From Alteromonas gilva (GTDB lineage Bacteria > Pseudomonadota > Gammaproteobacteria > Enterobacterales > Alteromonadaceae): 64,000 nt of DNA. Positions 60,602 through 64,000 of the stretch are shown piece after piece (position 1 is the stretch's first letter; every line of letters begins with the position of its first letter). A program made the position numbers and the translations under genes. The notes under the pieces are model-generated. The model did no database searches. It saw only the letters and a program-made list of their open reading frames with translations, and was not told the origin of the DNA. Location of the stretch: NCBI RefSeq assembly GCF_028595265.1, contig NZ_JAQQXP010000002.1:124001-188000 (forward strand), given 5' to 3'.

Positions 60602-61831
60602 ATGCAACAAGGTATCGGTGGAAAGACCCAGGCACAGGCGCTGGCCACACTGACTGACATGACACAGGGCGCGCTGGCTATTGAGCCTGGCGAGTTTGCC
60701 GCGCGTATCGCCCTGGCGCAACGCTTTATGCGTAACAACAACATTGCCGCCATTTACCTGAATGCCGGGACTAACCTGAGTTACTTTACCGGCCTTGACT
60801 GGTATGCCAGCGAGCGCCTGGTGGGTGCTATTTTACCCGCCAATGGTGAGGTGGTGTTTATTGCGCCAACATTCGAGATTGCTTCTTTGCAGGAGCGCCA
60901 GGTGATCGGTGGCGAGATAGCAGGCTGGCAGGAACACGAAAGCCCCTACGTTCTGGTGGCTGACGTATTGCAAAATATGGGAGTGAAGTCGGGGGATATC
61001 GTTGGTGTCGATGAGTCCACGGCGTTCTTTATTGTCGATGGCTTTAATCAGGTATTCCATGACATCAGTATTGTTAACGCCAGCCAGGTCACGGCCCACT
61101 GCCGTATGCATAAGAGTCCGGCTGAGCTTGCGCTTATTCAGCGTGCCATGGACATGACCCTGGCGGTACATAAAGCCACGGCCAGCATCTTATATGAAGG
61201 TATTACTACCACCGACGTCGAGCAGTTTATTAACGATGCGCACAAAAAAGTAGGCGCCAGCGGCTCGTATTTTTGTATTGTGCTATTTGGTAAAGCCACA
61301 TCCTTTCCTCATGGTGTTAAGGATCCCCAGGTACTTAAACAAGGTGACCTGGTGCTGATCGATACCGGTTGTAAGCTACACGGTTATTTGTCGGATATTA
61401 CCCGTACCTATAGTTTTGGCGGCGCTACCGATAAGCAGCGGCGCTTATGGCAGGCCGAAAAAGAAGCGCAGATAGCGGCCTTTAATGCGGCTAAACTTAA
61501 TGCCCCTTGTGGCGATGTGGATGCCGCCGCCAGGGCTAGCCTTGCCACTGCTGGCCTGGGGCCGGATTATAACCTGCCGGGCCTGCCACACCGAACCGGT
61601 CACGGCATTGGCATGGATATCCACGAATGGCCTTATTTGGTCAAAGACAACCCTCAGCCTTTGTCTGCGGGAATGTGTTTTAGTAATGAGCCGATGATTG
61701 TGGTGCCCGGTGAGTTTGGTATCCGGCTGGAAGACCATTTTTACATGACCGACAACGGGCCGCGCTGGTTCACCGCGCCGGCACACAGTATTGATAATCC
61801 TTTCAGCGTGGCTGCGGTGGACGATCAATAA
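60602..61831 (+). CDS. M24 family aminopeptidase P-like metallopeptidase
   Basis: This 409-aa enzyme is a pita-bread metallopeptidase. The five metal ligands are visible: the two Asp in VLIDTGCKLHGYLSDITRTY, His in HRTGHGIGMDIHE, Glu in SNEPMIV and Glu in IRLEDHFY. The N-terminal creatinase-like domain (about 45-170, YLNAGTNLSYFTGLDWY) is present. It would cleave Xaa-Pro peptides, although creatinase- or dipeptidase-like activity in this family cannot be excluded. No signal peptide, so cytoplasmic. The start codon is the only good ATG. Confidence 0.87.
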   Translation: MQQGIGGKTQAQALATLTDMTQGALAIEPGEFAARIALAQRFMRNNNIAAIYLNAGTNLSYFTGLDWYASERLVGAILPANGEVVFIAPTFEIASLQERQVIGGEIAGWQEHESPYVLVADVLQNMGVKSGDIVGVDESTAFFIVDGFNQVFHDISIVNASQVTAHCRMHKSPAELALIQRAMDMTLAVHKATASILYEGITTTDVEQFINDAHKKVGASGSYFCIVLFGKATSFPHGVKDPQVLKQGDLVLIDTGCKLHGYLSDITRTYSFGGATDKQRRLWQAEKEAQIAAFNAAKLNAPCGDVDAAARASLATAGLGPDYNLPGLPHRTGHGIGMDIHEWPYLVKDNPQPLSAGMCFSNEPMIVVPGEFGIRLEDHFYMTDNGPRWFTAPAHSIDNPFSVAAVDDQ

Positions 61832-61947
61832 GCTGTAACAAAATGTGGCTAAGACTTGAACCACGGTGCATCGTCGCCACTGAGTAGCTATAGTAGGTCG
61901 ATAGCCAACTGAGCCTGTTGGCCCGGCAGCAGAAAAGGAAAAGACCC

Positions 61948-63324
61948 ATGCGTCAACTAATGAGGAGCGTAATGAACCCGGTCAGGCGAGCCACTGACGC
62001 GGGCTCGGCACAGTTTGCGCAATGGTTTATGCAGTCGACGCATCGCTTTACCATTACCGGCCTGTCACGCAGCGGCAAGTCTATGCTGTTTACCAGTTTG
62101 ATGACCATTTTAAAATATCGCAGCGAACAGCATTACCAGTGCTTGCCACTGCTGCGTTATTTACCCATGGATCTGGTCGAAAAACTGTGGATTGAGCCAT
62201 TAGGTGATTTGCCTGAGTTTCCGGTCGATGCCCACTTACAAGCACTGGAAAATGGCCAGTGGCCGCCTGCAACCGAATCGGTGGCAGGCTTTCAGTTAAT
62301 CGTACGGCTGCGCCAAACCCACCAGGTTAAAAAGTATCTGTTGCCTTTTACGGATGTGGTGTTTGAGTTTATTGACTACCCGGGGGAATGGCTCACTGAT
62401 TTACCGATGCTGGATAAAACCTATACCCAATGGTCTGATTCAGCCTGGGCCCAGCAAATGAACGAGCCGCAAAGTCAGTTTGCCGGGACCTGGCATAAAT
62501 GGGTCAATGCCTTTGACTTTGAGCAGCCACCCACGCCCGATAATATTGCCGGACTCGTAAATGCTTACCGTGAGTATCTGCTCACCGCAAAAGCCGCCGG
62601 GATTTCTATGCTCCAACCGGGCAGCTTTTTAATCCCCGGCTCTGGTTTTGACTGGCAGGAGTTCGGATTTACGCCGCTGCCCTCGCGAATTAGCAGCGAT
62701 CAGTCGAGCCCCTGGACGCAGCGCTTCGCTCATCATTTTGGCCTGTTTCAAACCCAGTGGTTGCAAACATTAAAACAAAACACGTTCAGAGAAACCGATA
62801 AACAAATCATCCTGGTGGACTTGTTTGAGGGGCTGAACCATAGCAAGAGCCATCTCTATCAGCTGCGCGAAACGCTGAGTAATTTGTCACACACCTTTGT
62901 ATACGGCAATCCCGGATGGCTGCAGCGGCATCTGCTTAAACAGCGTAAAATAGCCAAGGTCGCGTTTGTTGCAACCAAAAGCGATCTGTTACCCGCCTCT
63001 GAGCACGACAACCTGCTGGCGCTGCTTAAAGACGTTACCCGCGGCGCCACAGCGCAGTTAAACGATGATGTTCAGTTTGAACACTTTTTAGTGTCGGCAA
63101 TTCAGGCCACCGATGCTGGCAGCACGGCACAGGCGCTGCGCTACGTGAATCAGCAGGGGCGCTATATCGAAGCCACTTTCGAGCCTTTACCTGATTCACT
63201 AAAAGCCATGCCGGCGGATGAACATTACCCGGCTTTGCCTGCGGGCGTGCCCAATGATTATCTGGCCAGAATGTTAAATGGCAATGGTCTCGATCGCTTG
63301 TTGCAGTACTTGCTGGAGGAATAA
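61948..63324 (+). CDS. ycjX: YcjX-family stress-linked GTP-binding protein
   Basis: This 458-aa protein is of the YcjX/DUF463 family: Walker A GLSRSGKS (39-46), a Walker-B-like FIDYPGEWLTDLP, and FVATKSDLLP as the nucleotide-base motif. E. coli YcjX and YcjF are coexpressed in phage-shock-related regulons. The start at 61948 has AAAAGGAAA upstream and MRQLMRSVMN as N-terminus; the TTG at 61918 is rejected. The following ycjF-like gene begins immediately after the stop (63325), indicating one operon. Confidence 0.9.
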   Translation: MRQLMRSVMNPVRRATDAGSAQFAQWFMQSTHRFTITGLSRSGKSMLFTSLMTILKYRSEQHYQCLPLLRYLPMDLVEKLWIEPLGDLPEFPVDAHLQALENGQWPPATESVAGFQLIVRLRQTHQVKKYLLPFTDVVFEFIDYPGEWLTDLPMLDKTYTQWSDSAWAQQMNEPQSQFAGTWHKWVNAFDFEQPPTPDNIAGLVNAYREYLLTAKAAGISMLQPGSFLIPGSGFDWQEFGFTPLPSRISSDQSSPWTQRFAHHFGLFQTQWLQTLKQNTFRETDKQIILVDLFEGLNHSKSHLYQLRETLSNLSHTFVYGNPGWLQRHLLKQRKIAKVAFVATKSDLLPASEHDNLLALLKDVTRGATAQLNDDVQFEHFLVSAIQATDAGSTAQALRYVNQQGRYIEATFEPLPDSLKAMPADEHYPALPAGVPNDYLARMLNGNGLDRLLQYLLEE

Positions 63325-64000
63325 ATGATGAGTGAAACCACCGATAAACCCTATCGCTCCAAAGTGACCCAAACCGAAATAGACCAGCAGCCGCCGGATC
63401 ATGCCATGCCGGCTAAACGTGATACCGTTGCTGAGGTGGTGGTTGAGCCTGCCAGGGGGCTCTCGGCTAAGTGGCTTGCGCTGCTGTCAGGTACAGGCTG
63501 CTTGTTGGGCTTTAGCCTGTTTGAGGCAGTTGCGTTTATTGAGGCAAACTTTGCCTCGTCGCCCATCGCCACATCAATACTGGCAATAATACTGAGTGTC
63601 TTTGTGTTAAGTGTGACGATCCTCACACTAGGCGAAGTGCGCGGCTATCGCAAGGTGACTAAGTTTATACACCGGCGCCCTAAACTGGCTGAATTGGCGG
63701 CCAACGATTCCCGCCAGGCAACGTTGCAGGCGCTTAGCTTACATGCCGGGCAGTTTGCTCCCCATAGCTATGCCCGGCAATGCTACAAACGCTTTACCGG
63801 ATTACTCAAAGCCGATCACAACAGCGCCGAAATCGTGGCTATGTACCGCCAGTTCGTGGCCGAACCGGTAAAAGTAAAAGCCGGTGAAGTAGTAAAAAAA
63901 GAATCCATGGCCAGCGGCAGCATGGCGTTTATCAGCCCCAACCATCTTATTCAGTCGTTGGTGATAGTGTGGATCAGCATGCGTACTATCAAACGCGTGG
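63325..64000 (+). CDS. ycjF: YcjF-family membrane protein (TIGR01620), cut by window end
   Basis: The frame opens at ATG 63325 right after the ycjX stop with GGAGGAATAA before it, and remains open for 225 codons to the window edge. Residues about 55-73 (KWLALLSGTGCLLGFSLFEA) and 80-105 are transmembrane helices, followed by KFIHRRPKLAELAAND and a helical cytoplasmic part, as in YcjF. The C-terminal DUF697 region begins near residue 190 and is truncated. The gene pair order matches E. coli ycjX-ycjF. Confidence 0.85.
   Translation, partial: MMSETTDKPYRSKVTQTEIDQQPPDHAMPAKRDTVAEVVVEPARGLSAKWLALLSGTGCLLGFSLFEAVAFIEANFASSPIATSILAIILSVFVLSVTILTLGEVRGYRKVTKFIHRRPKLAELAANDSRQATLQALSLHAGQFAPHSYARQCYKRFTGLLKADHNSAEIVAMYRQFVAEPVKVKAGEVVKKESMASGSMAFISPNHLIQSLVIVWISMRTIKRV

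Noticed and set aside
1..64000. CRISPR arrays, tRNA/rRNA genes, insertion sequences, prophage
   Set aside because: No regularly spaced repeats with unique spacers, no tRNA-like cloverleaf with the conserved T-loop, no transposase and no phage structural genes were seen on reading through. Short or degenerate elements could be missed without a search tool.

Overview
The window looks like chromosome from a heterotrophic, probably marine, gammaproteobacterium of the Alteromonadales type. This is an inference from gene content: two TonB-dependent receptors, SbcC, YcjX/YcjF, GabD/GabT, DUF885 and DUF6491 lipoproteins, a Zur-type box, and a mid-range GC content. No rRNA, tRNA, CRISPR array, prophage or intact insertion sequence was seen. 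The window opens inside sbcC and closes inside a ycjF-like gene.

Layout. 1-4.9 kb: the end of sbcC, a PPK2 polyphosphate kinase, an Old Yellow Enzyme, then a stretch of gene remnants. 4.9-8.7 kb: gabD-gabT (GABA to succinate) with a divergent LysR regulator. 8.8-26.6 kb: an accessory catabolic island with LuxR and LysR regulators, a TonB receptor, a TPR-sulfotransferase, a TIM-barrel isomerase-like protein, an AruI-type ThDP decarboxylase, a YjiH-type membrane protein, a Rieske oxygenase with its ferredoxin, an aldehyde dehydrogenase, an N-carbamoyl-amino-acid hydrolase, a guanidino-modifying hydrolase, a second LysR and an unusual lactate-dehydrogenase-like enzyme. Read together with gabDT, these suggest an untested route from a guanidino 2-oxo acid through a guanidino aldehyde, guanidino acid and ureido acid to GABA and succinate.

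26.7-36 kb: a class II aldolase-family protein, a DUF1285 protein and an L-rhamnose module (FGGY kinase, DeoR regulator, aldolase/lactaldehyde-dehydrogenase fusion, isomerase, then an L-lactate-dehydrogenase-type flavoenzyme). TGATTG-type repeats spaced exactly 10 bp apart lie upstream of both the kinase and the fusion gene. 36-49.7 kb: an orphan serine recombinase, a DUF4870 protein, an Lrp regulator beside a 43-bp dyad, a YitT protein, an aminotransferase, EutB/EutC, a membrane-anchored probable alpha/alpha-toroid protein, a two-component system beside a perfect 12-bp-arm palindrome, a ThrE-type exporter and a lipoprotein.

49.9-56.6 kb: a compact five-gene minus-strand operon (ABC ATPase, two ABC permeases, TonB receptor, AstE-like periplasmic hydrolase). 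It sits behind one near-perfect Zur-box palindrome, which points to a zinc-starvation system without an obvious classical zinc importer. 56.9-64 kb: a GH105 hydrolase, a small protein, a DUF885 lipoprotein, an M24 peptidase, YcjX and partial YcjF.
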